The notes: a model not told the origin generated them from the letters alone. DNA of 64,000 bases from Devosia indica (GCF_003056405.1 NZ_PYVZ01000013.1:1-64000); one strand, 5' to 3'; counted from the first letter of the stretch, positions 7,943-18,462 are shown. Translations and numbers: made by a program.

Positions 7943-8951
7943 ACCACTCCTGACCGTGAGAAACATGTCGATCAGCTTCTCCTCGCCCGACGAGGCCGAT
8001 ATCGAGGCGGTGCGGCAGGTCGATCTGACCCTCACCCCAGGCAAGACGCTGGCCCTGGTCGGAGAAAGCGGCTGCGGCAAGTCCGTCACCGCCCGCGCCG
8101 TCCTTCGCCTGCTCGACAAGAACGCGGTCATCCCGTCCGGCGAGATTCTGTTCGATACCGGCCAGGGCGCCGTTGATATCGCCCAACTCAAGCCCGACAG
8201 CCTCGCTATGCGCTCCATTCGCGGCGCCGAGATCTCGATGATCTTCCAGGAACCGATGAGTTCGCTCTCGCCCGTACATACCATCGGCGACCAGATCGAC
8301 GAGATCATTATCCTGCATGACAGGGTGAGCCCGAAACAGGCCCGCGAGCGTACCGTCGCTTTGCTCGACCAGGTCGGTGTTCCCGGCGCGCGCGACCGCG
8401 CCAACGCCTATCCCTTCGAGCTTTCAGGTGGCCTCCGGCAGCGCGCCATGATCGCCATGGCGCTGGCCTGTACCCCCAAGCTGCTGATCGCCGACGAGCC
8501 GACCACCGCGCTCGATGTCACCACCCAGGCGCAAATCCTCGATCTGCTGCGCCAGCTTCAGGACGACTACGGCATGGCCATGCTGTTTATCACCCACGAT
8601 TTGGGTGTGGTGGCCGAAGTCGCCGACGATATTGCCGTGATGTATCTGGGCGATGTGGTGGAGCAGGGCGACGTCTACGAGGTTTTCCGCAGCCCCAAGC
8701 ACCCCTATACCCAGGCATTGATGAACTCGGTGCCGCGCCTTTCGCGCAAGGCCGACCGGCAACGGCTCTCTCCCATCAAGGGCACGGTACCCTCACCCAG
8801 GGACCGGCCTGCGGGCTGCGCCTTTACCAGCCGGTGCCCGCATGCCTTCGCGCCATGCCCCGACCAGCGCCCCGAACGCACCCAGCTCAGCGCCGGCCAT
8901 GTGGCGCGCTGCCATCTCCTCACCCGTGAACCGGCGGAGGCCCTCGCATGA
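7917..8951 (+). CDS. ABC transporter ATP-binding protein (OppD/DppD type)
   Basis: Cytoplasmic ATPase of about 344 residues. It shows Walker A GESGCGKS, the signature LSGGLRQR and Walker [13 protein letters not shown], with the switch His in ITHDLG. The C-terminal extension carries the cysteine cluster of oligopeptide-type ATPases (CAFTSRCPH...CP...C). The start overlaps the permease gene; ATG 7917 has GGAG 12 bases upstream, while ATG 7932 is an alternative. The stop overlaps the next gene as ATGA. It pairs with the protein at 8948 to energise the importer. Confidence 0.92.
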   Translation: MPQTPMADKPLLTVRNMSISFSSPDEADIEAVRQVDLTLTPGKTLALVGESGCGKSVTARAVLRLLDKNAVIPSGEILFDTGQGAVDIAQLKPDSLAMRSIRGAEISMIFQEPMSSLSPVHTIGDQIDEIIILHDRVSPKQARERTVALLDQVGVPGARDRANAYPFELSGGLRQRAMIAMALACTPKLLIADEPTTALDVTTQAQILDLLRQLQDDYGMAMLFITHDLGVVAEVADDIAVMYLGDVVEQGDVYEVFRSPKHPYTQALMNSVPRLSRKADRQRLSPIKGTVPSPRDRPAGCAFTSRCPHAFAPCPDQRPERTQLSAGHVARCHLLTREPAEALA

Positions 8952-9979
8952 CCACGCTGCTGTCCGTTGAAAATCTCTCCAAGGTCTTCACCCTCGGGGG
9001 CGGCCTGTTCGGCAAGGGCCGCGACCTCGTCGCCCTCAACGATATCAATCTCACTGTCGAACAGGGCGAAACGCTCGCTATCGTGGGAGAGAGCGGATGT
9101 GGCAAGACCACGCTGGGCCGCTGCATCATCAAGGCTCTCTCGGTGACCTCGGGACATGTCCGCTACCATCCCGAGGGCGGCGAGACGGTCGATCTGACCA
9201 CGTTGAACAAGCGGGAGATCAAGCCTTTCCGCCGCGACATCCGGATGATCTTCCAGGACCCCATGAGCTCGCTCAATCCCAATATGCGGGTCTTCGACAT
9301 CGTCGCCGAACCGCTCCGGATCCACAAGCTCCTGCGCGGCAAGGACCTGGAAGCGCGCGTCTATGACACGCTGGCCAAGGTTGGTATTGCCGCCGATGCC
9401 GCCGGCCGCTATCCGCATGCGTTCTCCGGCGGCCAGCGCCAGCGTATCGGCATTGCCCGCGCCCTGGTGCTCGACCCAAGGTTGGTCATTGCCGACGAAG
9501 CCGTCTCGGCGCTTGACGTGTCGATTCAGGCCCAGGTGCTGAACCTGCTCGATGATCTCAAGGCAGATTTCGGCCTCACCTATATCTTCATCAGCCACGA
9601 TCTGGGCGTGGTGAACTACATCGCCGACCGCGTTGTGGTGATGTATCTGGGTCACGTGGTGGAGAATGCGCCCACCGAAATGCTGTTCGAGCGGCCCCGC
9701 CATCCCTACACGGAGATGCTGCTCGAGGCCCTGCCCATTGCCGACCCGACCCGGCGCAAGGGCCGGCGGACCGAACTTAAGGGCGAAATTCCCTATCTCG
9801 GCAATCGCCCGCAGGGCTGCCCATTCCACACCCGCTGCAAATATGCCCAGGACCGCTGCCGCAGCGAAAAGCCGGCTCTGCACGCCATCAACGGCACGGC
9901 CCAGCAGGCGGCCTGCCACTTTGCCGAAACACTCGAACTGACCGGTGCCTATGATGCACCGCAAAAGGCTATCGCATAA
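8948..9979 (+). CDS. ABC transporter ATP-binding protein (OppF/DppF type)
   Basis: Second ATPase of the importer, 343 residues. Walker A is GESGCGKTT, the signature FSGGQRQRIGIARAL, and Walker B LVIADEAVSALD; the D-loop is intact. The C-terminus again has the cysteine-containing oligopeptide extension (GCPFHTRCKYAQDRC). It overlaps the preceding gene by four bases (ATGA), and its stop directly abuts the DUF2264 gene, tying transport to the downstream enzymes in one transcript. Confidence 0.92.
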   Translation: MTTLLSVENLSKVFTLGGGLFGKGRDLVALNDINLTVEQGETLAIVGESGCGKTTLGRCIIKALSVTSGHVRYHPEGGETVDLTTLNKREIKPFRRDIRMIFQDPMSSLNPNMRVFDIVAEPLRIHKLLRGKDLEARVYDTLAKVGIAADAAGRYPHAFSGGQRQRIGIARALVLDPRLVIADEAVSALDVSIQAQVLNLLDDLKADFGLTYIFISHDLGVVNYIADRVVVMYLGHVVENAPTEMLFERPRHPYTEMLLEALPIADPTRRKGRRTELKGEIPYLGNRPQGCPFHTRCKYAQDRCRSEKPALHAINGTAQQAACHFAETLELTGAYDAPQKAIA

Positions 9980-11833
9980 ATGACCTATGATCCCGCCACC
10001 GCCAATCCGCTGTTTGGCAATCCACTCCAGTCTCGCGCCGACGTCGAAAAGGGCCTGCGCGATCTGTTTGATCCCTTGCTGCCCTATTTCTCGCAGGGGG
10101 GCGCCCGCGTCCGACTCGATGGGGCAGGGGCCCATTTCGACCGTGCCGCCGCCGACCTGGAAGGCTTTGCCCGCCCGCTCTGGGGGCTGACCCCGCTGGC
10201 TGCTGGTGGCGCCGATTTCGCGCATTGGGAGCTTTATCGCCAGGGCCTCGCCAATGGTACCGATCCTGACCATCCCGAATATTGGGGACAGGTCAATTCA
10301 ACCGATCAGCGCATGGTCGAGCTGGCGGCAATCGGCTTCACCATGCGCATGGTGCCCCATCTTGTCTGGGCGCCGCTGCCGCAAAAGGCCAAGGACAATC
10401 TGGCGGCCTATCTCAAGCATGCCCGCCAGTTCGACTATGCCGACAATAACTGGAAGTTCTTCCGCATCCTGGTCGATCTGGGCCTGGAAGAATGCGGCGT
10501 CGACTTCGATCGCAGCCTGACCGAAAAATATCTTGAGGAGCTGGATGGCTTCTATCTGGGCGATGGCTGGTATCGCGACGGCAATGTGCGCCGCATCGAC
10601 CACTACATTCCTTTCGCCATGCACTTCTATGGCCTGATCTATGCCAAGCTGGCCCGGGGCGACGAAAAGCGTGTTGCTGCCTACAAGGAGCGCGCGGCCC
10701 TGTTCGCCAAGGACATCCAGCATTGGTTCGATGAAGATGGCGGCACGCTGGCCTTCGGGCGCAGCCTGACCTATCGCTTCGCCTGCGGCGGCTTTTGGGG
10801 CGCTCTGGCGTTCGCCGACCTCGAGGCTCTGCCCTGGGGCAAGATCAAGGGCCACTTCCTGCGCCATCTGCGCTGGTGGGCCGACAAGCCCATTGCGCAC
10901 GGCAATGGCGTGCTCTCCATCGGCTATGGCTATCCCAATCTCTTCATGTCCGAGAGCTACAATTCCGCCGGCTCGCCCTATTGGGCGCTCAAGGCCTTCC
11001 TGCCACTGGCGCTGCCGGCCGATCACCCCTTCTGGACAGCCGAGGAGGAAGCGGCCGGGTTTGACTCCAAACCCGTTCCGCTCAAGCATCCCGGCATGGT
11101 CATGCAGCACTCTCCCGGCAATGTCGTGGCGCTTTCGAGCGGCCAGCAGAATTGGCAGATGCGGCATGGTACCGAGAAATACGCCAAATTCGTCTATTCC
11201 AGCCGCTACGGCTTTTCAGTCGAGGTCGATGAACGCAGCTATCACCAGGGGGCATTCGACGGGGCGCTGGCGCTCAGCGATGATGGCCGCCACTACCGGG
11301 TGCGCGAGACCAACGAGACCGCCCAGATCGCCGAAAACTGCCTGTTCGCGCGATGGAAACCCTGGAGCGACGTCACGGTCGAAACCTGGCTGGTGCCGGC
11401 GCATCACTGGCATATTCGCGTCCACCGCATCACCACGCCGCGCGACCTGCATGGCACCGAGGGGGGCTTCGCCATTGCCCGGGCAGACCTCAATGCCGAT
11501 ACCTATCTTGATGCACCGGGCCGGGGCGAGGCGCATTCGGCCACCGATGTCAGTGTCATCCTCGATCTTGGCGGCCAGCGTGAGGGCCGGGCCTTCCGCG
11601 CTTTGCCCAACTCCAATCTTGTCGTCTCCAAGACCATTGTGCCTCAACTGCGTGGCGACATTCCTGCCGGCACAACGGTGCTGGTGACCGCGGCCTTGGC
11701 GTTGCCTGCCGGAGAAGAGGCGCAAAAGGCGCTGGCCAGCCCGCCCCACGCGCCGGACCTTGCAGCGCTGGAGGCCCTGTTTGCGCGCGAGGGCCGTGAT
11801 GTCAGCGCCATTCTGGTGCCGGAGCGCTTCTGA
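9980..11833 (+). CDS. DUF2264 domain-containing protein
   Basis: A 617-residue cytoplasmic protein without signal peptide. The first two thirds match the DUF2264 pattern (NPL-x-SRADVEKGLRDLFDPLLPYF, then EGFARPLWGLTPLAAGG near residues 54-72), which forms an alpha/alpha toroid of the kind used by glycan-active enzymes. I recall, without being able to check, that DUF2264 proteins include a CAZy glycosidase family. The C-terminal third is beta-rich. It starts on the base after the OppF-like stop and overlaps the dehydrogenase gene (TGATG). Likely an intracellular carbohydrate-processing enzyme acting on the imported compound; the exact reaction is unknown. Confidence 0.85.
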   Translation: MTYDPATANPLFGNPLQSRADVEKGLRDLFDPLLPYFSQGGARVRLDGAGAHFDRAAADLEGFARPLWGLTPLAAGGADFAHWELYRQGLANGTDPDHPEYWGQVNSTDQRMVELAAIGFTMRMVPHLVWAPLPQKAKDNLAAYLKHARQFDYADNNWKFFRILVDLGLEECGVDFDRSLTEKYLEELDGFYLGDGWYRDGNVRRIDHYIPFAMHFYGLIYAKLARGDEKRVAAYKERAALFAKDIQHWFDEDGGTLAFGRSLTYRFACGGFWGALAFADLEALPWGKIKGHFLRHLRWWADKPIAHGNGVLSIGYGYPNLFMSESYNSAGSPYWALKAFLPLALPADHPFWTAEEEAAGFDSKPVPLKHPGMVMQHSPGNVVALSSGQQNWQMRHGTEKYAKFVYSSRYGFSVEVDERSYHQGAFDGALALSDDGRHYRVRETNETAQIAENCLFARWKPWSDVTVETWLVPAHHWHIRVHRITTPRDLHGTEGGFAIARADLNADTYLDAPGRGEAHSATDVSVILDLGGQREGRAFRALPNSNLVVSKTIVPQLRGDIPAGTTVLVTAALALPAGEEAQKALASPPHAPDLAALEALFAREGRDVSAILVPERF

Positions 11834-12840
11834 TGCGGCCAAAACTCATCTTTGCCCTGGATCCGCAAAAGACCTCTCATGTGTTTGAGGAGGAGGCATT
11901 GGACCGGCTGGGGCGAAGCTGCGAAATCCTCTCGCACACGCCGCTATCCGGCTTTTCCGCGCCGCAGGACAAGGCGCTGCTGGCAGAGGCCGACATATTG
12001 GTCACCGGCTGGGGTTGCCCCATGCTGACCCCCGACGTGCTGCGCGCTGCCCCGCGCCTCAAGCTGATCGCCCATGCCGCCGGCACGGTCAAATATACCG
12101 TCGATCCCACCGCCTATGCGTCGGGCATTCGCGTCACCCATGCAGCCGAAGCCAATGCGGTGCCGGTGGCCGAGTTCACCCTGGCAGCGATCCTGTTCGC
12201 CAATAAGCGTGTGTTCGAACTGCGCGATCTGTACCGCGACGATCCGACCCGCCGCAGCGCCTATCAGTTGATGGACGAGCCGATCGGCAATTTCCGCCGC
12301 ACCGTGGGTCTGGTGGGCGCATCGCGCATCGGCCGCCGCGTTGCAGCCCTGCTCGGCGGATTTGATCTCAATGTGTTGCTCTACGATCCCTTCGTGCAGC
12401 CCGACGATCCGATCGCGCAGCAGGCCGAGCTGGTCGATCTCGACACCCTCATGGCGCGGTCCGATGTCGTCTCGGTGCACGCCCCCTCGCTCCCTTCCAC
12501 CAGGGGCATGATTGGGTCGCGCCAGCTCAAGCTGATGCAGGACGGAGCAGCCTTCATCAATACCGCCCGCGGCGCGCTGGTCGAAGAGGAAGCCCTGCTG
12601 GCCGAACTGCAGACCGGCCGCATCCATGCCGTTATTGACGTGACCGATCCGGAAGTGCCACCAGCCAGCTCGCCCTTTTTCAGCCTGCCCAATGTCTTTC
12701 TCACGCCCCATGTCGCCGGTGCTATCGGCACCGAGCGGGCGCGTCTGGGCCTGATGGCGGTCGAAGAGATTGAACGCTTCGTGCGCGGCGAACCGATGCT
12801 CTACGAGATTGAGCCAGAACTGTTGGAGCGGCTGGCCTGA
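11833..12840 (+). CDS. D-2-hydroxyacid dehydrogenase family protein
   Basis: NAD(P)-dependent oxidoreductase of 335 residues. The Rossmann segment is [17 protein letters not shown] with acidic D at YDPF. The catalytic set is visible as Arg in [13 protein letters not shown] (about residue 241), the acidic residue in DVTDPEVPP and His in LTPHVAGA (about residue 294). Relatives oxidise or reduce 2-hydroxy or 2-keto acids. It overlaps both neighbours by one base (TGATG), so it is translationally coupled. In this operon it may act on an acidic sugar derivative, but the substrate is an inference. Confidence 0.88.
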   Translation: MRPKLIFALDPQKTSHVFEEEALDRLGRSCEILSHTPLSGFSAPQDKALLAEADILVTGWGCPMLTPDVLRAAPRLKLIAHAAGTVKYTVDPTAYASGIRVTHAAEANAVPVAEFTLAAILFANKRVFELRDLYRDDPTRRSAYQLMDEPIGNFRRTVGLVGASRIGRRVAALLGGFDLNVLLYDPFVQPDDPIAQQAELVDLDTLMARSDVVSVHAPSLPSTRGMIGSRQLKLMQDGAAFINTARGALVEEEALLAELQTGRIHAVIDVTDPEVPPASSPFFSLPNVFLTPHVAGAIGTERARLGLMAVEEIERFVRGEPMLYEIEPELLERLA

Positions 12841-14450
12841 TGAGGGACTGGCAGCACCAACGCCTGCAATACCTCACCTGGGACCGCACCCCTGAGGAGG
12901 TTGACAGCCCCGAGCACCGCGCTCGCCAAGCCGAATTGGTGAAGCGGGCAGGGGCCCAGTTCCATCCCACTGCCTATGTCGCCGCCGACGCCGCCATTTT
13001 CACAACAAGGCTGGCGCTGGGTGAACAGAGCTGGATCGCCGGGCATGCGCTGGTTCGCGGTGAGGTCACCTTAGGTGCCCATTGCACGGTCAATCCCCAT
13101 GCCATGATCTCGGGCAAGGTGACCTGCGGCGATGGTGTCCGCATCGCCAGCCATGTTTCACTCGTCGGCTTCAATCATGGCTATGACGATCCTGACACGC
13201 CCATCTACCGCCAGAAGCACGAGACCCGCGGCATCACCATCGGGGACGATGTCTGGATTGGTGCCAATGCCGTGGTGGTTGATGGGGTCAATATTGGCCG
13301 GGGCGCTGTGATTGCGGCAGGTGCCGTGGTCAGCAAGGACGTGCCGGACATGGCCATCGTCGCTGGCGTCCCGGCCAAGGTGCTGCGGTTTCGCGGGCGT
13401 GGACGGCGCGACGAGACCCGCGCGCAACTGCAGGCGCTGGGCGAGCGCGCTGCTGCGCAATACCAGGCGATCCTGCAGCGCAACAGGACGGATGGAGACT
13501 ATCTTTCCCGCGAAGGCCATGGCGAGAGCCGCAAAAGCATTCGCCATCTTTGCGATGCCATCGAGATCGCAACCGGCTTCGGCGGCGTGCCTGATGGGCT
13601 GGATGTTCCGGCGGCCATTGCCCGCCTGCAGGCGGTGCAGGATCCCGAAACCGGCCTGTTTCCCGATCCCTATCAGCCCCCCGGGCCGGGCATGGCGATG
13701 CGCGATGACGGGCTGGCGCTCTATAATGTCCTGGCTGTGGGCTATGCGCTTGAAGTGCTGGGTGCTCAGCCGCAACACCCGATCCCTGCCGTAGAACTCG
13801 CGGCGCCCGATCTTTGCCGATGGCTGGAAAGCCTGCCCTGGCGCAGCCGCGCCTGGGGCGCCGGGGCGGCCGTCGATGCCATCGGCACGGCGCTCTATTT
13901 CAACGCCCGTTATTTCACCACCGGCCATGCGCGCGATACGCTTTTCGGCTGGCTGGCCCTCAATCAGGATCGCGCCTCCGGCCTCTGGGGTTCACCCACT
14001 ACGGACGAGGGATTGTTGCAACCGGTCAATGGCTTCTACCGGCTGACCCGCGGCACCTATGCCCAGTTCGGTGTGGCCGTGCCGCGCCCGGCAGCGGCCA
14101 TTGACTCCGTGCTGCTCAACTATCGCAACTATGGCGGGTTTTCTGGGCCGACCTATACGGCCTGCAATCTGCTCGACACCATCCACCCGCTCCTGCTCTG
14201 CCTTGGCCAGACCGATCATCGCCGCGCCGAGGCCGAACAGATCGCGCGTGCCGTCATTGTGCGTGCCGGCCAGCGCTGGGTGGACGAACAAGGCTTCGCC
14301 TTCGCCGATGGCCAGCAACCGGGATTGCAGGGTACCGAAATGTGGCTCTCTGTCGTGCATCTGGCCGCCAAGCTGCTCGGTGAGGACGATGCCTTCCGCT
14401 TCGTGCCCAGGGGTGTCCATCGAACACAAGCTGTAGGATTGGGACTATGA
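12840..14450 (+). CDS. Hexapeptide-repeat acyltransferase fused to a toroid-like C-terminal domain
   Basis: A 536-residue two-part protein. Residues about 40-190 are a left-handed beta-helix acetyltransferase of the maltose/galactoside type: hexapeptide repeats, catalytic-type His in GFNHGYDD, and [16 protein letters not shown] followed by [10 protein letters not shown]. Residues about 210-520 are a helical domain ([51 protein letters not shown]) that reads like an alpha/alpha toroid. I cannot name a family for that half. It is overlapped by neighbours on both sides. Probably acylates or senses a sugar handled by the same operon. Confidence 0.7.
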   Translation: MRDWQHQRLQYLTWDRTPEEVDSPEHRARQAELVKRAGAQFHPTAYVAADAAIFTTRLALGEQSWIAGHALVRGEVTLGAHCTVNPHAMISGKVTCGDGVRIASHVSLVGFNHGYDDPDTPIYRQKHETRGITIGDDVWIGANAVVVDGVNIGRGAVIAAGAVVSKDVPDMAIVAGVPAKVLRFRGRGRRDETRAQLQALGERAAAQYQAILQRNRTDGDYLSREGHGESRKSIRHLCDAIEIATGFGGVPDGLDVPAAIARLQAVQDPETGLFPDPYQPPGPGMAMRDDGLALYNVLAVGYALEVLGAQPQHPIPAVELAAPDLCRWLESLPWRSRAWGAGAAVDAIGTALYFNARYFTTGHARDTLFGWLALNQDRASGLWGSPTTDEGLLQPVNGFYRLTRGTYAQFGVAVPRPAAAIDSVLLNYRNYGGFSGPTYTACNLLDTIHPLLLCLGQTDHRRAEAEQIARAVIVRAGQRWVDEQGFAFADGQQPGLQGTEMWLSVVHLAAKLLGEDDAFRFVPRGVHRTQAVGLGL

Positions 14451-15091
14451 CGAAAAAAGCCCTTGTGGTCTGGGGTGGCATGGAACTGCACACGCCCGAG
14501 CGCGGTGCCCATGTGGTGCGGCAATTGCTTGAGGAAGAGGGCTTCGCTGTCACGGTCACGTCGGACTACGATGCTCTTGGCACCGAGGACGTCGGCACCA
14601 ACGACCTCATCGTCCCCGTCATCACCGATGGCACGCTGGCGCCCGAGAAGATGAACAATCTGATCGCCGCCATCCGCGCCGGCACCGGCCTGGCCGGTTA
14701 TCATATGGGCCTGGCCACCACATTCCGCGCCAGCGTTCCCTTCCGCTATGCGGCCAGCGTCTATTGGGTGCAGCACCCAGGCAATATCATGACCTACAGG
14801 GTCGATGTCACCCGCTCCGATCACCCCATCATGGCGGGCATCGAGAGTTTCGAGCACACCTCCGAGCAATACTACCTCAACTACGACCCCGCCGTTGACG
14901 TGCTGGCGACCACCACGTTTTCAGGCGAGCACCATCCCTGGCGCAAGGACGTGGTCATGCCGGTGGTCTTCACCACGACGCACGATAAGGGGCGGGTGTT
15001 CTACTCCTCCCTCGGCCATACGGCAGACGAGCTGGAAATCCCCCAGATCCGCACTATTCTCAAGCGCGGCCTGCTCTGGGCGGCACGCTGA
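14447..15091 (+). CDS. ThuA-like domain protein
   Basis: A 214-residue protein of the ThuA (trehalose utilisation) glutamine-amidotransferase-like fold. It shows [14 protein letters not shown] at the N-terminus, the GTGLAGYH-G block at residues 84-92, and the conserved C-terminal [10 protein letters not shown]. ThuA relatives occur in many sugar-catabolic operons, where some take part in 3-keto sugar metabolism; the precise reaction here is unknown. The start overlaps the preceding stop (ATGA). It is the last gene of the operon and ends 3 bases from the convergent methyltransferase. Confidence 0.85.
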   Translation: MTKKALVVWGGMELHTPERGAHVVRQLLEEEGFAVTVTSDYDALGTEDVGTNDLIVPVITDGTLAPEKMNNLIAAIRAGTGLAGYHMGLATTFRASVPFRYAASVYWVQHPGNIMTYRVDVTRSDHPIMAGIESFEHTSEQYYLNYDPAVDVLATTTFSGEHHPWRKDVVMPVVFTTTHDKGRVFYSSLGHTADELEIPQIRTILKRGLLWAAR

Positions 15092-15094
15092 CGC

Positions 15095-15817
15095 CTATTG
15101 CTGCTGTTGCTGTTCGGCCTGCCGGCGCAGCACTTCGGACTCGGGCAGCGCATTGGCATATTTCAGCTCACGATTGGCTCGATCCCAGAAGGCCGGGTGC
15201 ACCCGGTCCAATTGAGTAATCTCACTCGGCGTCAGCCCCAGTTGCGCGGCCAGCTCCGGGCGCAGATAAAGAATCGTGTTTTGCCGGTACCAGGCCGGGA
15301 TGGCTTCATCCGTCCAGATCACGGGCCTGAGCACGTCATGGGCGCCAAAACCATGCTGTGCGAACAGCCCGGCCCAATAGCTCGGCCATTGTTCGTTGCT
15401 GTGGCCCACCCCGCCCTGACCGGGAATCGCCGCGCCGAACAGCACCGCCGGCGCCATCACACAAAGATCGGCAACAAACCCCGGCGCCCGGCCCGGCGAG
15501 AGATGCTCGGCCACTTCCAGGCTCATCACCAGATCGACCTGTGGCCCGGCAAAACCCTGTTCCAGGTCGCGCGGCGTAAAGGTGATGCGCTGTTCATCCA
15601 GCATGTCCTGGGTCACCCAGTCGCCCTCAAAGCCGAATGCGGCCTCGGCACCCATCTCCAGCGCGGCCGCCAGAAAAGTGCCGGTTCCGCAGCCGATATC
15701 GGCAATGCGACCGCGCGGCAGCCCCGCCGGCAACGCCCCCAGAACGCGCCGCGCAGCATGCAAAGTATGCCGCCGCCGCTCGGCATAAAAATCCGCTGGA
15801 TAAAGGCTTGTGCTCAT
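15095..15817 (-). CDS. Class I SAM-dependent methyltransferase
   Basis: A 240-residue methyltransferase. Motif I is IADIGCGTGTFLAAA (residues about 38-52), an acidic residue for the SAM ribose follows in FGFEGDW, and motif IV is DLVMSLEVAEHL. The substrate is not evident. The C-terminus ends in a short glutamine run (AEQQQQQ) encoded by CAG/CAA repeats, so its length may vary between strains. It runs convergently to the ThuA-like gene with almost no spacer and divergently from the MHYT protein. Confidence 0.85.
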   Translation of the reverse strand: MSTSLYPADFYAERRRHTLHAARRVLGALPAGLPRGRIADIGCGTGTFLAAALEMGAEAAFGFEGDWVTQDMLDEQRITFTPRDLEQGFAGPQVDLVMSLEVAEHLSPGRAPGFVADLCVMAPAVLFGAAIPGQGGVGHSNEQWPSYWAGLFAQHGFGAHDVLRPVIWTDEAIPAWYRQNTILYLRPELAAQLGLTPSEITQLDRVHPAFWDRANRELKYANALPESEVLRRQAEQQQQQ

Positions 15818-15979
15818 TATGATGTGTGCTTTTCCGGTTCGCTGCGATGCTACAGGTCACTACGAAAAATGCCCAGAACTTGATCACAATGATGACATTG
15901 TGCCCTGCAAGTCACGCTTCGGTAAGGGCTTCTGGGTCAGGAAGTCCGGCAATCCTGGTGTTTTCGCGTAGGTCTGCCG

Positions 15980-18415
15980 GTGCCGATTATTGATTTCTTT
16001 TTCAAGGCCCACGAGCCCGGGCTAATCCTTCTGGCGGCAACCATCTGCCTGATTTCCTCCTATGCCTGCATTGGCCTGCTGCGCCACGCTCAAAGGTCCA
16101 AGGACCACATGCGCATGGTCTGGACTGGTGTCGCTGCCCTGGCAGTCGGCTTTGGCATCTGGGCCACTCATTTCGTCGCGGTTCTCGCTTTCCGGCCTGG
16201 CTTCACGCTGGACTATGATCTGGGCCTGACCGCCCTTTCCATGCTGATCGCCATCCTGGTCTGCGGTGCGGGCATTGCCGTGGCGGTGCGCGGCACCAGC
16301 GTCTGGGACCATGTGCTGGGTGGGGCCGTTGTCGGCGTTGCCATCTCCTCAATGCACTATGCCGGCATTGCAGCCCTGATCATGGGCGGCAATCTGCAAT
16401 GGAATCCCGGTCTGGTCGCTGTTTCGATCCTGTCCGGCATTGTGCTTGGTGGCTTGGCCTTCCGCACGGGCATGGGCCGTTCGCTGCGGGGCCTGTTTGG
16501 CGGTGCATTTCTGCTGACCGGCGCGATCTGCGCCATGCATTTCACGGCCATGGCGGCGGCCGATTTTTCGCTCTGCTTCCCCTTGTCCGCAAATGGCAGC
16601 GTGGACGGCTTCTGGCTTTCGGTGGCCCTGGCCTTCATCTCCGTACTGCTGCTTGCCCTGGCCCTGGGCAGCACCATGCTGGACGAAGCCGATCGCCGCC
16701 GCACCGAACGCGAGCGCGACAGGCAATTGCGCGACGCACGCCGGCTCAGCGAGGTGTCCACGCGGCTTGAACTGGCACTGACCAATATGGCGCAGGGCCT
16801 GGGCCTGTTTGATGCCGATGGCACCTTGCAGCTCTACAATCAGCGTTTTCCCAACCTGCTCGGTATCGATAGTGCCCAGGACCTGACCGGCATCACCTTC
16901 CCCCAGGTCTGCCGCAAGACTTTGCAAGGGGTCGATGCCGATTTCCAGGATATCGATGTGCGGCTGGCTGAAATTCTGGATAGCCACGAAAGCCTGATCC
17001 GGCACGGTGGCGAAATCGTCCACAAGTTCAGCGAAGACCGGGTCGTCCAGATCAGCCATAACCCTGTCGGCGACGGCTCCTGGGTGACCACGATTGATGA
17101 CATTACCGAACGGCACCGCTCCGAGCGCGCCATAGCCCACCTGGCGCGGCATGATGGCCTGACCGGATTGCCCAACCGGGCGCGGTTCAATGAAGCCTTC
17201 GAGTGGTCCTTGTCCAAGGTCAGGGAAAATGGCGGCAAGATCGCCGTGGTTGCCATCGATCTTGATCACTTCAAGGAGGTCAATGACAGCCATGGTCATG
17301 CCGCCGGTGACCTGGTGCTCAAGACCATAGCGTCCCGCTTCAATGCCTTGCTGCGTGAAGGCGAGATGATGGCTCGTCTTGGGGGTGATGAATTCGCCGC
17401 GCTCAAGGAGTTCACCTCCATGGACGCCTTGCGCGAATTCCTCACGCGGCTCGAAGAAGCACTCACGCTGCGCATCGAGAATGATGCCTTGACTGTTTCC
17501 AGCGGGGGCAGCATCGGCGTCGCCGTTTATCCTGATGACGGTGTTGACCTGTCCAAGCTGCTGAGCAATGCCGATCTGGCCATGTATCGCGCCAAGGCCG
17601 AATATGACCGGGCCATCTGCTATTACGAGCAGGATATGGACGAGCATGCCCGTCATCGGCGCGACATGGCACGCGATCTATGGACCGCGGTAGAACAGGG
17701 CGGCTTCTATCTCGCCTATCAGGTGCAGCGGTCTGTTTCGACCGGCAAGGTGACCGGTTACGAGGTCCTGCTGCGCTGGAAACGGCCCGGGCATGGCGAT
17801 GTGTCGCCCGCCGAGTTCATCCCGGTGGCCGAAGAGTGCGGCGCCATCAATGCCATCGGCCTCTGGGTCCTCAGGACCGCTTGTGAAGATGCTGCCTCCT
17901 GGCCCGAACCCTATAAGATTGCGGTCAACGTCTCAGGCATTCAGCTTGCGCAGGTCGACCTGATCGATACGGTTCGCAACACCTTGCTTGTGACGGGCCT
18001 GACGCCTGACCGGCTCGAACTGGAAGTGACCGAGACCGCGATTATCGGTGACAAGCAGCGGGCATTGCACATTCTGCGCCAGATCAAGGCCATGGGCGTC
18101 TCCATCGCAATCGACGATTTTGGCACCGGCTATTCTTCGCTCGATACACTGCGCAGTTTCCCCTTCGACAAGATCAAGCTCGACCGCTCTTTCATGAGTG
18201 AGGTTGAAAGCAATGAGCAGTCCAAGGCTATCGTGCGGGCCATCCTGGCCCTTGGCCACAGCCTTTCCGTGCCGGTGCTGGCCGAAGGGGTGGAAACCCA
18301 TGAGCAGCTCGATGTCCTGCGCAAGGAAGGCTGCACCGAAGCACAAGGCTTTCTGCTTGGGCGCCCCGGCGCCATTGATTGGGACGACCTGCTGGAAGTA
18401 GGCGTTTCGGCCTGA
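15980..18415 (+). CDS. MHYT-PAS-GGDEF-EAL bifunctional cyclic-di-GMP protein
   Basis: Inner-membrane signalling protein of 811 residues. Residues 1-235 hold an MHYT sensor with motif-bearing helices (IWATHFVAV, SSMHYAGI, CAMHFTAMAA), proposed in this family to bind metal and sense small gases. A PAS-like region spans about 255-370. The GGDEF domain has an intact GGDEF site; the inhibitory RxxD position reads REGE. The EAL domain begins YEVLLRW, with VNVSG, TETAI, IDDFGTGYSS, KLDRSFM and LAEGVET all retained, so both synthesis and hydrolysis of c-di-GMP look possible. The start is by frame; the 160 bases upstream hold no other gene. Confidence 0.9.
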   Translation: MPIIDFFFKAHEPGLILLAATICLISSYACIGLLRHAQRSKDHMRMVWTGVAALAVGFGIWATHFVAVLAFRPGFTLDYDLGLTALSMLIAILVCGAGIAVAVRGTSVWDHVLGGAVVGVAISSMHYAGIAALIMGGNLQWNPGLVAVSILSGIVLGGLAFRTGMGRSLRGLFGGAFLLTGAICAMHFTAMAAADFSLCFPLSANGSVDGFWLSVALAFISVLLLALALGSTMLDEADRRRTERERDRQLRDARRLSEVSTRLELALTNMAQGLGLFDADGTLQLYNQRFPNLLGIDSAQDLTGITFPQVCRKTLQGVDADFQDIDVRLAEILDSHESLIRHGGEIVHKFSEDRVVQISHNPVGDGSWVTTIDDITERHRSERAIAHLARHDGLTGLPNRARFNEAFEWSLSKVRENGGKIAVVAIDLDHFKEVNDSHGHAAGDLVLKTIASRFNALLREGEMMARLGGDEFAALKEFTSMDALREFLTRLEEALTLRIENDALTVSSGGSIGVAVYPDDGVDLSKLLSNADLAMYRAKAEYDRAICYYEQDMDEHARHRRDMARDLWTAVEQGGFYLAYQVQRSVSTGKVTGYEVLLRWKRPGHGDVSPAEFIPVAEECGAINAIGLWVLRTACEDAASWPEPYKIAVNVSGIQLAQVDLIDTVRNTLLVTGLTPDRLELEVTETAIIGDKQRALHILRQIKAMGVSIAIDDFGTGYSSLDTLRSFPFDKIKLDRSFMSEVESNEQSKAIVRAILALGHSLSVPVLAEGVETHEQLDVLRKEGCTEAQGFLLGRPGAIDWDDLLEVGVSA

Positions 18416-18462
18416 GGCGCCCCCAGCAAACAGATTGACCGGATCGTCGACCCGGAGATAGC

